This document shows, piece by piece, positions 22,951 to 34,240 of a stretch of DNA of 64,000 nt. The stretch is from Rehmannia glutinosa (taxonomy: Eukaryota > Streptophyta > Magnoliopsida > Lamiales > Orobanchaceae): contig CM071930.1 in assembly GCA_016081115.2 (NCBI GenBank), positions 26,117,641 through 26,181,640 on the forward strand, given 5' to 3'. Each line of letters starts with the position of its first letter. The stretch's first letter is position 1. The position numbers and the translations under genes are program-made. Under the pieces are notes generated by a model. That model was not told the origin of the DNA, made no database searches, and saw only the letters and a list, made by a program, of their open reading frames with translations.

Positions 22951-24483
22951 TGTTAGGAATTTTATTGTTTAGATTTTGATGAATGCCATATAAAACTTAG
23001 AATAGAAAGTTGGCTCCCCAATTCTTGTTGTAAAATGTATTGTAACAATTAGAGCCGCCAAGGCGAGTTAAGTCGCCTACGCCCTAACATGCAAGAAGAC
23101 AACTAAAGACTTGAAGGAAAACTCTGTGAGAGACAAATGAGTACGGCAAAGAAGAGCAAACAGAACTTGATCAAGAAGCGGTGAGATGCACTGAGTGGAA
23201 CATCATCAAGTCAACTCAAGAGAAGCCAAGTCTCAAGTCAAGTGTGAAAGAGTCATCCAATGATTGGAAGTCGACTCTAAGTCACCTGGGGAAAGCAAGG
23301 AAATGCAATCAAGTCGAGATAATCGTAAAAGAACCGTTACCGTAAATCAAGAGATTTACTTAAACAAGTAATATCTCCATACCACCTTTCTTGGAGTGCT
23401 CGATCCCTGAAGCGTGCAAAAGAAATGAACCAATGGGAAGCACTACACCGTGTCGAACTCGAAAAGGTGATAAAACAATTCATACGAGGAAATGGCAATT
23501 CCAAGAACTCGCAAGCCAACGATCGCAAAGTGACTTTCAAAAATGAGCCTATCTCTTCAACGGGCAAATTTTTGAAAGTTCACTATAAAAGGCCGAGGAG
23601 TTTGTTTGAGAAAGATATAGATGAATGACACACACGTGAGATATACAAGCTTATCAAAATCGAAACATTCTCAATCCTCAAGCCTACATCTCAAGTACAT
23701 CAATCCAACACTTACCTGTGAAGGAGAGAGAACTTCAATCGGTTGAAGAGGAAAATACGAAAACAAGGGGTCTACATTCCGGAAGGATTGTAGAAAGGTT
23801 CAAGGCGTGAACCAAGTCTTAAGCTTTTGGAGGGCTTCGTGATCAAATCCAAAGTGCTTGAGCAAGTGAGTCAGTAGCAAGCGCAAACGCCTGTGAAGAA
23901 GCCGAGTCGCACGAGAAGCCACCGAGTGATCAAGGCGTCTCCGGATCGAGTCCCAAAGGATCAAGTCGGCCGTTGTGATCAAGACTTGTATCCGGACTGT
24001 TACCACTTTGTAAACTGATCATTACCTAGTGGATTCCTCCGGGAGTTGGAGAAGAGAGGAGTAGAAGAATTACCCCATCTTCGAACCTCTATAAAAATTT
24101 TATTGTGTCATTTACATTTCAAAGATTTAAATCCCTGCACTTTTAACTCGCTTATATCTGTCACGATAAATTTGTTATCCATTTGATAATTTATAAGTAC
24201 TAAATCAAGTCAAAAAACTTAATCAAACTTAAGGGTGTTAAGTCTTCCAAAAAACAAAACCACGCTTGAGTAAAATTATAGCCAACAATTGAGTTACTCT
24301 ATTAATTAATTTCTCAAATTTGAGTCATTGAGAGATTAACTCTCTTGAGTGACTAATTCGATTGTCCATCAAGTACACAAATGTGTAGAACTCAGAGATT
24401 TAAAAGGACTAAATCGAAAATTTGGTAAGGTTTATTCAACCCCCCTTCTAAACCTTACACTTACACCCCTTGGGACCTACTGA
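22951..24483 (+). repeat. Sirevirus 3' LTR
   Basis: Direct copy of 10446-11987, with its TATA box at 23584-23590. The end is irregular: after CCTAC come TGA and then the duplicated GACCC, where the 5' LTR ends CCTACA. So two extra bases (or one change and two insertions) sit at the junction. Confidence 0.87.
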
Positions 24484-24488
24484 GACCC

Positions 24489-26202
24489 CAAATAAGCCTT
24501 AAAGGCAAAAATTTAAAATTGGACTATAATGAAATTTTAAAAAGTTAAAGGACCTAAACTAACACTTTTTCAAAATTGTTTTTTTCCCAATAACCCACTG
24601 ATATAAGTGATATTTTAAAATTAGATTCATATCAAAAGCCCTTCTGATTTGTAAGATCCAAATATTTTAAATTCGGGGCCCGAAATGATAATTTTGATAA
24701 AATTAGGGCCAAATGGGAATTAACCAAAAAATCGATCCCAAAATTTTAAAAACCTGAATCTCTGGATAATTTGGAGAATTTAGGGACTGTCCTTATAATT
24801 TTTCGAGGTCAAGACAAAAACTTATTCGATTTCAAACCTGATAAAGACTATTTTTTCCAAAACGGGGCTAATTGTAAATTTTCTTTTGCCAAGGACCTCA
24901 AATTTATTATTTTCTATATTATAGCCCTGGTATTTACTGACTTATATAATTATTTATGAAATTTAGTTTAGAATTATCCATGCCTAAACGGACCCCTTAA
25001 CAGAATAACACGCGTTTCGTGGGACGACTTTCTCGCCTTATGACTTTGAACTTACAACGGGACAAATCTCCCACATAATATACCCAATCCATCGAATATT
25101 AGTTGTCCTCCTGATAATTAACTTCATTCAATAATTACTCCACCAATACCGATAAATGCCGCGTGCAAACTTTTCGTGTAGTTGTACTTGGACCGTTTTT
25201 TTTTTCCTGAAATGTTATTGTACTCGACTGCTTTGTTGACATGTTATATCTGCGTATATCTATTTGCTTGAGTCAACTTGGTGTGTCGAGCTTACAATCG
25301 GAGTGGACCAGTCGGGGATGGAACCGGGCAGCTCGGCTGCTATTCCACTCTCCGGCCCCATCGTCCTAATCCCACTCTTGACAGATGGAGTGTCCAATGG
25401 GAGAAGTGGGTCGTAGAACTGAGGTATAATCGCGATTATGACAATCTGGGCCTTGCAAGCCATTTACTGTTGGATTGTCGTGCCTATGGAGTGACGGGGA
25501 GGCCTTGTGCCAATTGACTGGGGAGTCATAAGGTAGAATGAAGGAATCATTGTCTGATCCACACGATTCTAGAGTTATTCGGACCGTACTGCTCGTTTGG
25601 GTTGGTGCTATATTTTAGTACGCAACCAGTACTTGACTTGCTTGAAAATCACTCATAGTGTCTGCATGTTCATGAACTTATTTCGTCAAAAATGTATAAG
25701 TATACTATTTTTGAATACCATGTCGCTTGTGAACTGTGTGTGATGCACGCATCATAACTCACGCATTTTTCGCATAATTGTTTTCTTGCATCTATATATA
25801 TCGCTACACTTTCACACGATCACCCATCCACTGAGAATTTTTGTCTCACCCCCTTCTTTTTAAACAGCCAGATGATGAAGGTTCATATGTTGATAATGTG
25901 GACGGGAAGACCAGACCACGGAGTGATCCATTCCCATGCTATCCGACTGTCATGGATTTCTGTTTACTTGCTTTTGTTGTACTATTTACTTAAGTTTGTA
26001 AATTTAAGGGTGAGGACCCTTGGACTTGTTAAATTTGTAATTGGATGTAATTTGGTTTTTGCTTGACACTTGGACTGTAATTTATTCCGCTGCAACATTA
26101 CTCTGTTCTGTTTTGGGATTATTCTTGTTGATTGACTAGACTTATTTGGCTTAGTTCTTGTTACGTTATTGATCACGTCATGGTCCCGTTTGGGGCGTGA
26201 CA
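24489..26202 (+). mobile_element. Gypsy (Tekay/Del-like) solo LTR, right part
   Basis: Continues the LTR cut at 10445 and ends GTTTGGGGCGTGACA, a typical Del/Tekay LTR end. Features include a GC-richer block at 25270-25520 and the usual AT-rich tail. The small frames here (for example 25872-26066) are not genes. An alternative reading makes this an LTR starting at 24481 (TGAGACCCC) placed beside the Sirevirus, but that would leave the Sirevirus without its GACCC duplication. Confidence 0.55.
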
Positions 26203-26648
26203 ACACAAATTTCATACATATTTTATTTTTTAATCGTTACATACAAAAAATTATAAAATATTAGAGAATTTCTATATAACAATAATAATGAAAAAATACC
26301 TTTCAAAAAAAATAATGAAAAAATAAAAATTAATTAACATAACATTTTTTAGGTATCAGAGTTTTCAGAAATGCATATATTTCATTAAAGTAAATAATAT
26401 AAATTAAAAATATGATACTTCAAATAAAAATTGCACACTGAAAAATTAAATTGTAAAGTATTTAAATTTAAATGATATTTGAATACAAATTTGAAATTTA
26501 AATAACATAAAAAAAATAAGTTAAAGAATTTTCAAAATATTATTTACTTAATAAATAAAAATTTAAAATTATAAAAATAATAATAGAGAATAAATGAAAA
26601 ACCTCATCTTAGGGTGGGGAGAAGAAAGGGCATGAGGGAGGGAAGGGA
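26203..26648. other. Residual Mutator-like element interior (right)
   Basis: Very AT-rich DNA (26203-26600), then a purine-rich stretch leading into the hAT-like element. No coding frame is recognised. Confidence 0.4.
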
Positions 26649-26656
26649 GAGGCTGG

Positions 26657-27068
26657 TAGGGATGGCAATGGGGCGGGACGGGTATCTCAATACTCAGACC
26701 CGCTTCGTCCCCTCCATAGGGCGGGACGGGACGGGTCGCCCCGTATTGAGTTTTTTTATTTTTATCTTATATTTTATATTATTAATAATTTTTTAATATT
26801 ATATTTTGTATTATAAATACATATTGTTTATAAAATTTGTCATTATATATGTTAAATATAATATTAAATACATAAAAATATATTATTTTATATAATACAC
26901 ATATAAAATATATATTAAATATATTAAAAAAATAATACGGGGCGGGGCGGTATCCACGGGGTGGAGGTGATACTCAGACCCGCCCCACCCCGCTACGGGT
27001 CACAGGGTGGGGCGACCCAAATGGGGCGGGGCGGGTACCCATCGGGGCGGGTCATTTTGCCATCCCTA
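26657..27068. mobile_element. Non-autonomous hAT-like element, GC-rich ends
   Basis: Inverted termini TAGGGATGGCAATGGGGCGGG on the left and, in reverse, TAGGGATGGCAAAATGACCC on the right. The flanks are GAGGCTGG (26649-26656) and GGGGCTGG (27069-27076), an 8-bp duplication with one mismatch, as hAT transposition makes. About 120 bp at each end is packed with GGGGCGGG/GACGGG repeats around a very AT-rich core. There is no coding capacity. Confidence 0.82.
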
Positions 27069-27109
27069 GGGGCTGGAGGCTTTGGGGGAAAGATGTTTAG
27101 GTGGAAGCC

Positions 27110-27720
27110 TATTTTATCATTATATTAAAATGTATGTTTTATTTTTAAAACATTTTTAACATGTTTTAGATACTTTCTCATTTTTTTATGATTTATCTAT
27201 ATATATATATATATTTAAAAATTACAAAATTTATTAGTAAAATACTCTAATATTGATATATATTCTATAAGTTAATATATATAGGTTTATATCATTTATT
27301 TAAATTTATTTTTTTAATAATATTAAAAAAATTCTTTTCTTTTTTTTACTGGTTTTTTTTCATTTTTTTTACTAGCCAAATAAAGTTATATAACCAATTC
27401 TATGAGTTACAATTTTTTACCATTTTTTAATCGTTTTTTTTTGTTTTGTTTTTTTAACAGCAAAATTAAGTTGAAGGGCAAAATTTGCTCGAATTGACGA
27501 AGAAAATGGTCCAGGTGGATTACAAAGAGTCCAACTCGGCTTTAGTACAGGCCATGTGCCTTTCATTGAGCCTTGGTGGACTGATTTTGGAGCTCCAGAG
27601 ATAATAGGACCAAAATTGCGACATATTAAAAGATATATGACTAAATTTGCAATATGAAAAATGGGTAGGACCAAAATTGCTTAATAGTTAGAGTTACAGG
27701 ACCATTTTTGCATTTTCCCC
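27110..27720 (-). repeat. Right arm of Mutator-like element
   Basis: Inverted counterpart of the left arm. The outer part, 27450-27720, reads in reverse as the GGTCCTGTAACTCTAACTA block followed by the GCAAATTTAGTCATAT block. The inner part, 27110-27430, is AT-rich and includes a short (TA)n run at 27196-27212. Confidence 0.7.
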
Positions 27721-27728
27721 TTTAATTT

Positions 27729-28262
27729 CTTTCATCCTGTTTTTTTTTTTTTTTTTTTTGGTAATTTTTCTCTTTAGTAGTATTTTGTATTCTGAACAAA
27801 ACAAACCAATCTTCTCCTTTTCCATGGATTGTGATTAATGAATACTTCTTTTTGAAATTATTTTTGTGCCCAAAACAAGTTTTGCAATTTATGGTACACA
27901 GAGCAGCTAATGAAGATGGACAAAGTTTGCGAAAGGAAAAACATCGAAGGATGCATGCTAGAATGACTTATAGTATAGTGAACCAACTAAAAGTAAAATA
28001 ATTTGTTATGCAGATCAAGACTCGGCAGTATTCTTCTAATATTTCATAGATATAGTGCTACTGTTTAGTGAAGCCAAGTAAATTAGGGTTTTAATTAAAG
28101 CAAAATTTCCCAAACACTATATTATAGATAAAGGAATATATCATAGATGAAAGATAACGAGCATGACTTTAAAAGTGCAACCCAACCAAGGGGGACAAAA
28201 AGCAGCACAAGCGTACAAGAAAACATCCATTTTCTAGGAATTCGTGATTAACATAAATCTAA
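27729..28262. other. Intergenic, no gene seen
   Basis: Contains a poly(T) run at about 27740-27760 and AT-rich sequence. No frame with recognisable protein text. Confidence 0.5.
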
Positions 28263-28313
28263 GGATAAATAACAGGTTCCCCTCAAAAAAAAAAAAGGAT
28301 AAATAACAGGTTC
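28263..28313 (+). mobile_element. Ultra-short retroposon scar (17-bp insert, 17-bp duplication)
   Basis: GGATAAATAACAGGTTC occurs perfectly at 28263-28279 and 28297-28313. Between the copies lie only CCCTC and twelve A residues (28280-28296). A poly(A) stretch followed directly by a long exact duplication is the signature of target-primed reverse transcription. The five non-A bases resemble the last bases before the poly(A) of the LINE at 1461-9000 (TTTCTC then A run). Confidence 0.62.
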
Positions 28314-28537
28314 AGCCTAATTACAAAACAAAAAACAATTATCTTTTAAAATTAAAAATACATTTGTTTATCTTTTACAAATTACACCCTCAAGAGAGGT
28401 ATTTGTTAGGTAAATACAAACCTCGAGAAGAGTTTTGTAAATTGTAACACTTTAAGAAAATATTTGTAAATTTGAAAGATAATTGAATTTTTTTATAATT
28501 AAGCTAAATCTTCGGGATAGTTTTTGTAGTTATCCCT
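28297..28537. mobile_element. Small inverted-repeat (MITE-like) element
   Basis: The left end, GGATAAATAACAGG...GCCTAATTACAAA...CAATTATCTTTT, matches the reverse complement of the right end, GGGATAACTACAAAAACTA...GCTTAATTATAAAA...CAATTATCTTT, imperfectly over about 70 bp. No clear flanking duplication, so the superfamily is not assigned. The retroposon scar sits at its left edge. Confidence 0.45.
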
Positions 28538-28540
28538 TAA

Positions 28541-29754
28541 GGACTCGTTTGGCATGTTGGATAACTCTTGATAAGCCCATTTATCCTTGTCAATCCCTTG
28601 TTTGGGATTTGTGATATTGGCCCGTGATAAAAGTTTTATCCCATTCCCAATTGATTATCTATCCCACCTCCCTAGGTGGTATTAAATAATCACAAGTTGT
28701 CCATCTATGTGAAAAGACGAAGTTGTCCTTCAGTTGGTAAATGATTGGTCTACTACCCCTGCATCCAAAATTAATTACTAAATACATCATATAAGAAATG
28801 TCTTCTTTTTTCCTGCAAACCCTAGGTGACGACATGAAGCACACACCCTCAATTAAAACATGAAATAGGTAACACATTATTGATCTTGTTTTATTGAATA
28901 GATGATACAAAGATAACTGAGAAAAACTGAAGAAGGATACACCCTTAATTAAAAATATGGATGTGAAAATTATCAATTGGTACATGCATGAAAAATGTCA
29001 AGCAAAAAAGGTGGAAACTTAAAAGATTCAGCCAGAATTTGTAGCACCGAAATCCACTATACTAAACTTTGTAATGATTTGTCGCTCAACTTCACATAAG
29101 TCTGTAAAATGATAGCTTCAACGATTCAACAAAATAAAACTGAAACACCAAGATTACTAAAATGAAGTACAGTAAATCAATAAATCATAGTACATACACA
29201 AATCTCATCTTCTCAGCCGTGGAATATAAATTTTCAAAAATCCTCAAAAATTGGGATTTCAATTTCGTTTTTAGCATTTATTTTGAATGTGTGTGGTTAG
29301 CAATTGTTTTTTCTTGTTATCTTTCCCACAAGACTGAAACTAATTTTTTTTTTTTTTTTGTAATTAGGAGGCGGCATCTATTGGTTCAAATTCAAATTAA
29401 CGAAAATTCCTAACGAAAATATTTTACGTTGCTTTCGGATTTGTTTCAGGATTTGATGAAACAGAGTCTGATCGCCTACCCAATAATCTTTGTTTTGTGT
29501 CCATGTTTTGGTAAAGTGCACCCCACTTGGACATAAACATTAAAATATATCGAAGGGTAGATAGGACATTTTACATCTTTATCACAATTTATCAAGGTTG
29601 CCAAACAAAATTTTAGATAATTTATTCAAACTTCTTATATCTTAATCATGCATCCCAAACACAAAATTAAATGGTATTATATAATCCATGAACAGTGTAA
29701 TCCCATCCTATCCCAAATTTTTATCAAATCCCATCAACAATACCAAACGAGTCC
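28541..29754. mobile_element. PIF/Harbinger-type non-autonomous element
   Basis: Begins GGACTCGTTTGGCAT and ends CCAAACGAGTCC (inverted), flanked by the 3-bp duplication TAA at 28538-28540 and 29755-29757. TAA/TTA duplications and GG...CC ends fit PIF/Harbinger. The inverted similarity extends inward, with GATAAAA and GGGATAGG-type blocks at both ends. At 1214 bp with no transposase frame, it is non-autonomous. Confidence 0.78.
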
Positions 29755-29757
29755 TAA

Positions 29758-30073
29758 GATAAATCTAATACCGAAATGATATCAGAAGAACAAAAGCAAC
29801 AGCTGCAGCATAAAAATGAAAAACTGATGAAGAGAACAGGATTCACAACTCACAACTGCTTAAATTAACCTGTGCAAAGCAAAATTGGCCACTCTGAAAA
29901 AGTCTTGGCTAATGTGTGCAAGAACATGGACTTACATGCCAACTAAAGAATCAAATTTCCCACAACCTCCTCATTTCTACACCTTACAGAGGAAATCTAA
30001 GGAAGGGTCAAAGTCTAAATATCTGATCAACTGATACAACATGAGATGACTAAACGTTTGAAACACAATGATA
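29758..30073 (-). other. 3' flank and probable 3' UTR of GPAA1
   Basis: The 316 bp between the host gene stop codon and the Harbinger-like element. It must contain the 3' UTR if the transcript ends before the element. I cannot place the poly(A) site. Confidence 0.45.
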
Positions 30074-33000
30074 TTAGCAACGATGGAATATAGTGTGAAT
30101 ACAAAGAACCCAGCAAGGTAGATGAATCATACATATGTAGATGTATGTAGCACTATTCCATGCCCAAAGCGATTCGGCCCAAACCCAGAAATCACCAAAT
30201 GTAACGCTGTCAAAACCATCTATCGCACCTTTTAACAAAAGAAATGCAGCCGGAGGAAACCCCACAAATACCAATAGCACATTACAAACTCCACGGAGAA
30301 ATGCCCTCATGGTACTTACTTTAACGTCGAGCCTCAAGGGTACAACAGTCAAACACATTGGGACCAGTAAGAGCGCTCCAATTTCGGCTGTTGCAAAATT
30401 TATTACAGACATGAGACAGAGTCCTATGAAAGCAGCAGCAACAGTTACTGACTTAAGGAGAGCCCATTCGTTTATTTGTGGTTGATTTGTACTCGAAAAC
30501 GAAAAAGAACCAGATACTGCGTATGCGAAGAAGAGGCTAAGTAAAGAAAGCACGATCCAAATTAAAAGGTTGATTGATGGTGAGGAATTTGGAATTTGGG
30601 AGAGAAAATAAGGAAGTAGTGTTACGATTGCACCCCATAAGTGGACAGCAAGAACAGATTTTGCAGCATAAAGCCATTTCCATGATGTGAATATTGGGAC
30701 AGGTTCACCAAGAGGAGCAGGTTTAAATGGGATTTCGTCTTTGGCCGTTTTCAGTTTACTAGCATCAGAAAAAAGAGCAGCAGCAACTAGTGGAAGGGGA
30801 GAAATGAGCAATGCAAACGCAATCATGTAGACTCCAACTGAAGCAAACCTACTTGGAGACGTCAAAAGATATAGAAAAAAGGACTGATGAAACTTCTCAA
30901 GAAGATTATTCACAGACCGTATGACTCCTTCGACCAACCTGTAAAGTATAGGAAACTCTCTCAACTGGAGAACGTAAACAAATAAAAGCATACATATTCT
31001 CCAAGAAATAAACATAGCAAATATTGCAAAAGATATGGAAAAAGCAATCTGGAGCAGCATATAGAATAGATAATATTAATGAACATTTATCAGGAAAACC
31101 AGATCAAAACCAAATCATGACATTGGACCACATGCATTGCTTGGTTTAACAAATTTAGGGAACAAAGGAAGGAGTGTAATTAACACTGACCTGCCAACAC
31201 GCAGTAGGAACAAAACCCTTTGACTTGAGGAAAACAACGTTGGTGACAATTCCATAGTGATTGCGTCAACTTGATAATCACGGAAGGCGCCATGTGGACC
31301 AGTGGGAACACCTAATGCCTGATATAATAAACCATTAAGTAATAAACAATGACAAACAAATGTTTGGCAAAAAGTGAATGGATATTAACTGCTATCCATA
31401 TATTCAAGCCTAAAAGGAGATAAAGAGTTAAACGTGGAAATAAACCCTTAGTACCTTTATTTCACAATAATAGGAAGGGAAATGTAGAGAAGGGGAGTAA
31501 TACTCATCGGATAATGATGTCTCCACACTCCAAATAAAAGCTACTTATGAAATTGAAGCAGTTACCTGGTTATATAAGGAACTGGCAAGAGTGGCACAGC
31601 CTTCAACATAATCTGAAACAGGGATGCCAAACTTCCATTGTGGATTTAAGCTTTTAACCACCGTTCCGAGCAACTCAAGTAGTTTACCCAGACTGTTTAG
31701 CCACAAAGAATCAAGCAATGACCAAATCTTCTCCACCCTCACTTGTAAACCCTGTCCATGTACAGCCAAATAATTCACAATATTGATGAGGTCTAGATTT
31801 GGCATCTGCCCGTTAGACGCTTCAGCATATATGTTGAGAACATCATTCCCAAACTCAGGGCTGCTATCAGCAACTTTAATCACGAGAGCAGCTGCCATTG
31901 TGCCAGCACGTCGAAAGCCATTAGATATTACATCTCCCTTAACTTGAATCATTTCATGCACAGGCGAAGTACTTGCATCACACATTTCCTGATACAACAT
32001 CAAGTCACCAAAAGAAAGTGTGTTATAATCTCTCAGCCATGCAGCAACTGCAGCATATTCCCCATGTTTCGAATCAGCAGCAAGCCATATGATATCTTTA
32101 GCAAGCCAAGTAACTCGAGAAAGCAGAGAGAAGACTGAGTAAGCGATCCCAAGAGATAAAGCCTCGCCCATAGTGATCCTGACAGAATTATATGGTGTTA
32201 CCATTACAATAGCTTCCTTCCCATCACCACGTGGAGCTCTTATTATTCCAACTGTATTGATCCCATATGATGAACAACTGTAGTTCTCTTTAATTATTCC
32301 AGCGTCAGGACCCAAGAAAAAGTGGAGCGGATGAAATTTATTAGATATTGGTTGGAACTTGTGATAACTAACTTCACCACCCAACTCCATCATATGTTCT
32401 GCTATCACCTCTGGAATTTCACTGCATGCAATTTTTTTAAAGCAGAAGTCAAGAACTTGAGCAACAATTGTAACAGTTGTAATAAATGTAGCGTGAAAGA
32501 AAAAGGGCAAACAGAGAAAACTTTTGCATGCAGAGACAACATGACCAGATAAATTGCTGAAGAGTGATAATTACTAATCTAGTCTGTCTTTCAATTATAA
32601 TCAAATGGCATCTAAAGTTGTTGAGCATTTAAGTTCAACTGCATATTCTCCGGCAACCGTGTGTTTTTTCAAAAACAACTACGTCTCATGTTTCAGAAGT
32701 TGAGCTGGTCTCCCCTTGAAACAAATATCCTATCGATGAGGGAAAATGAAAGAGAATTGGAGTTTGGTGACATGAGCCAAAATTTCCCGAACATTGGATG
32801 AAAACGGAATGACCTCTTTTTCATGTATGTCAATTTGTAGTTCTATCAGCTAAGGAAGAAGTCCAATTTTCATTGAAGCCCCAGTAGTGTGAAGGTCTAC
32901 TTTTTTTTTTTTTTAAAACGTAGATGAAGTAACTTCAAATACAAACTAAAGCCAAGATTCAACTAGATGCCACTTTGGCCTTGAGACATTTCTTGTCTTA

Positions 33001-34240
33001 CTCTTTTTTGCCACCACCTCTGCCACCAAAATAAACACCATAACTTAACCAAAATCACAACCATCAGCCCATTTCTCAGTATGGTAGTAAGATGAAGGGG
33101 TAATCCTTTGCGGCCAAACGGAAGAGGATATGGTGATGGTTATGCCATAGAGAAGGAATAGTTGTGGCATTGATGACAAGGTGTGCATGTTTGTTGCCAC
33201 AAGAGGAAAAAGAGGCATCCAAAGATGGTCACGGAAGTAGGACCACAAATGGGAAGGGATTGAAACTGAGCAAATAGTGTGGAAAATGGAATGTGCAGAG
33301 CAGGTAGATTAGCCTGCACAGGCATTCATGTTACACCACTATTTGATGTTGAAAATCATGTGCCTGCATTCAGCACTCAGTTTACAGGCAAGATATGAGT
33401 AGCGTCTATACAAAACACAGATAACAGAAAATACCCACATGCCAGTGTTGATTGGCTTTGAATCCAGATTCAGTATCCTGTTCAAAAATTTGTGCCCATC
33501 TGAAGCATCATCGTTAGTGAGCATAGGTCTCGCAGAACCTGCACAGACAGTTCATAAACATGGAGGGATAATAAAATCATCCATAAAACGAATCCAAATA
33601 AGGAGAAACAAAAAGGAATTAACTAAAATAGTACTCCCATTGCCAAGAAAATCAACACAAAGCTTCATTCCATCCAATGAAGGGTGTATTCTCACATGGC
33701 AGAAAAATTAAATCCCAAATTCTCGAATAAATTAAATAATAATAAATAATACGAGTAGATGTATTATTTATATCTATTTAAAAGTGCTTGAATCGTATAG
33801 ATCACAAACAAATTCAACATAAAATAAGTCACGTTCCGGTTCTCAGTATAGCTTAAATTCACCGGAAGCAAAGTGACAACTTCGTGGGGCAAATCAAGAC
33901 ATTATAAACGAACTCTAGACCAAAAAATGACGTAGATGGAAAAAAGGGAAAGGGGCCAGCAAAACCCACCAGGCATGAGGGCATTTTCGGAAACATAGGT
34001 GTTCTTGGCGAGAACAGGCAAAAGAAGAAGAGCTACAATTCCTGCTGTGCAGCACACCACGCTGCAATCCATACCAATATTAGTTTGCATTTTCATTCAA
34101 GTTAGAAAACAACCTTCCAATAATTTGTGAAATCAAAAAAGGATTAGATACCTTACTAAGAGACTGTGGGAAATGAGAAATAGGCCAATGCGAATAATTG
34201 GTCGAGGCTTCGGTTTAATCACTGGTTCAGTTTCCGCCAT
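30074..34240 (-). CDS. GPAA1: GPI transamidase subunit GPAA1/GAA1, six exons
   Basis: Exons on the minus strand: 34152-34240, 33970-34061, 33439-33538, 31566-32421, 31191-31318, 30074-30938. All introns are GT-AG and all phases agree; exon lengths 89+92+100+856+128+865 give 2130 nt (709 residues plus stop TAA). The protein is a subunit of the ER-membrane GPI transamidase, which attaches preassembled GPI anchors to proteins after removing their C-terminal signal. Visible landmarks: an N-terminal membrane segment (about residues 17-45); a large luminal part with KNTYVSENAL, HFFLGPDAG, INTVGIIRAPRGDGKEAIV and ALGVPTGPHGAFRDYQVDA (M28 peptidase-like fold, GAA1 family); then about six C-terminal membrane segments from residue 455. 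Length suits plant orthologues. No stop or frameshift is present, unlike everything around it. Confidence 0.93.

Larger units (their letters stand above)
10446..24483 (+). mobile_element. Sirevirus-like Ty1/copia retrotransposon, 14 kb, degenerate
   Basis: Two direct LTRs of about 1.54 kb start TGTTAGGAATTTTATTG (10446 and 22951) and end at CCTTGGGACCTAC. The 5-bp duplication GACCC flanks the insertion (10441-10445 and 24484-24488). The order is LTR, Met-type primer site, gag, protease, integrase, reverse transcriptase, RNase H (the copia order), then about 5 kb of extra sequence with a further coding region, a polypurine tract and the 3' LTR. An extra 3' ORF and RT text such as EELNQFERNKVWEL fit the Sirevirus (SIRE/Maximus) lineage. 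All frames are broken. A second, reverse copy lies at 57481-61016. Confidence 0.88.
9033..27720. mobile_element. Mutator-like element with long terminal inverted repeats, hosting nested insertions
   Basis: The left end (GGTGAAAAATGC AAAAATGG) and right end (reverse complement GGGGAAAATGC AAAAATGG) are inverted copies. TTTAATTT directly repeats outside them (9025-9032 and 27721-27728); adding one mismatched base gives 9 bp, the usual MULE duplication. The inverted similarity continues inward through the AT-rich parts (about 9600-9890 against 27110-27430), giving arms of about 0.6 kb. Subtracting the nested solo LTR, Sirevirus and hAT-like element leaves about 2.1 kb with no transposase frame, so the original element was non-autonomous. 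It lies just downstream of the LINE's 3' TSD. Confidence 0.72.

Noticed and set aside
25260..25520. GC-richer block with frames on both strands
   Set aside because: Part of the gypsy LTR, where such blocks are common. No protein similarity.
27740..27760. Poly(T) as the tail of a reverse-oriented retroposon
   Set aside because: No flanking duplication or retroposon body was visible beside it.
33045..33330. Small frames within GPAA1 intron 3
   Set aside because: Fully inside an intron with consistent flanking exons. No domain.
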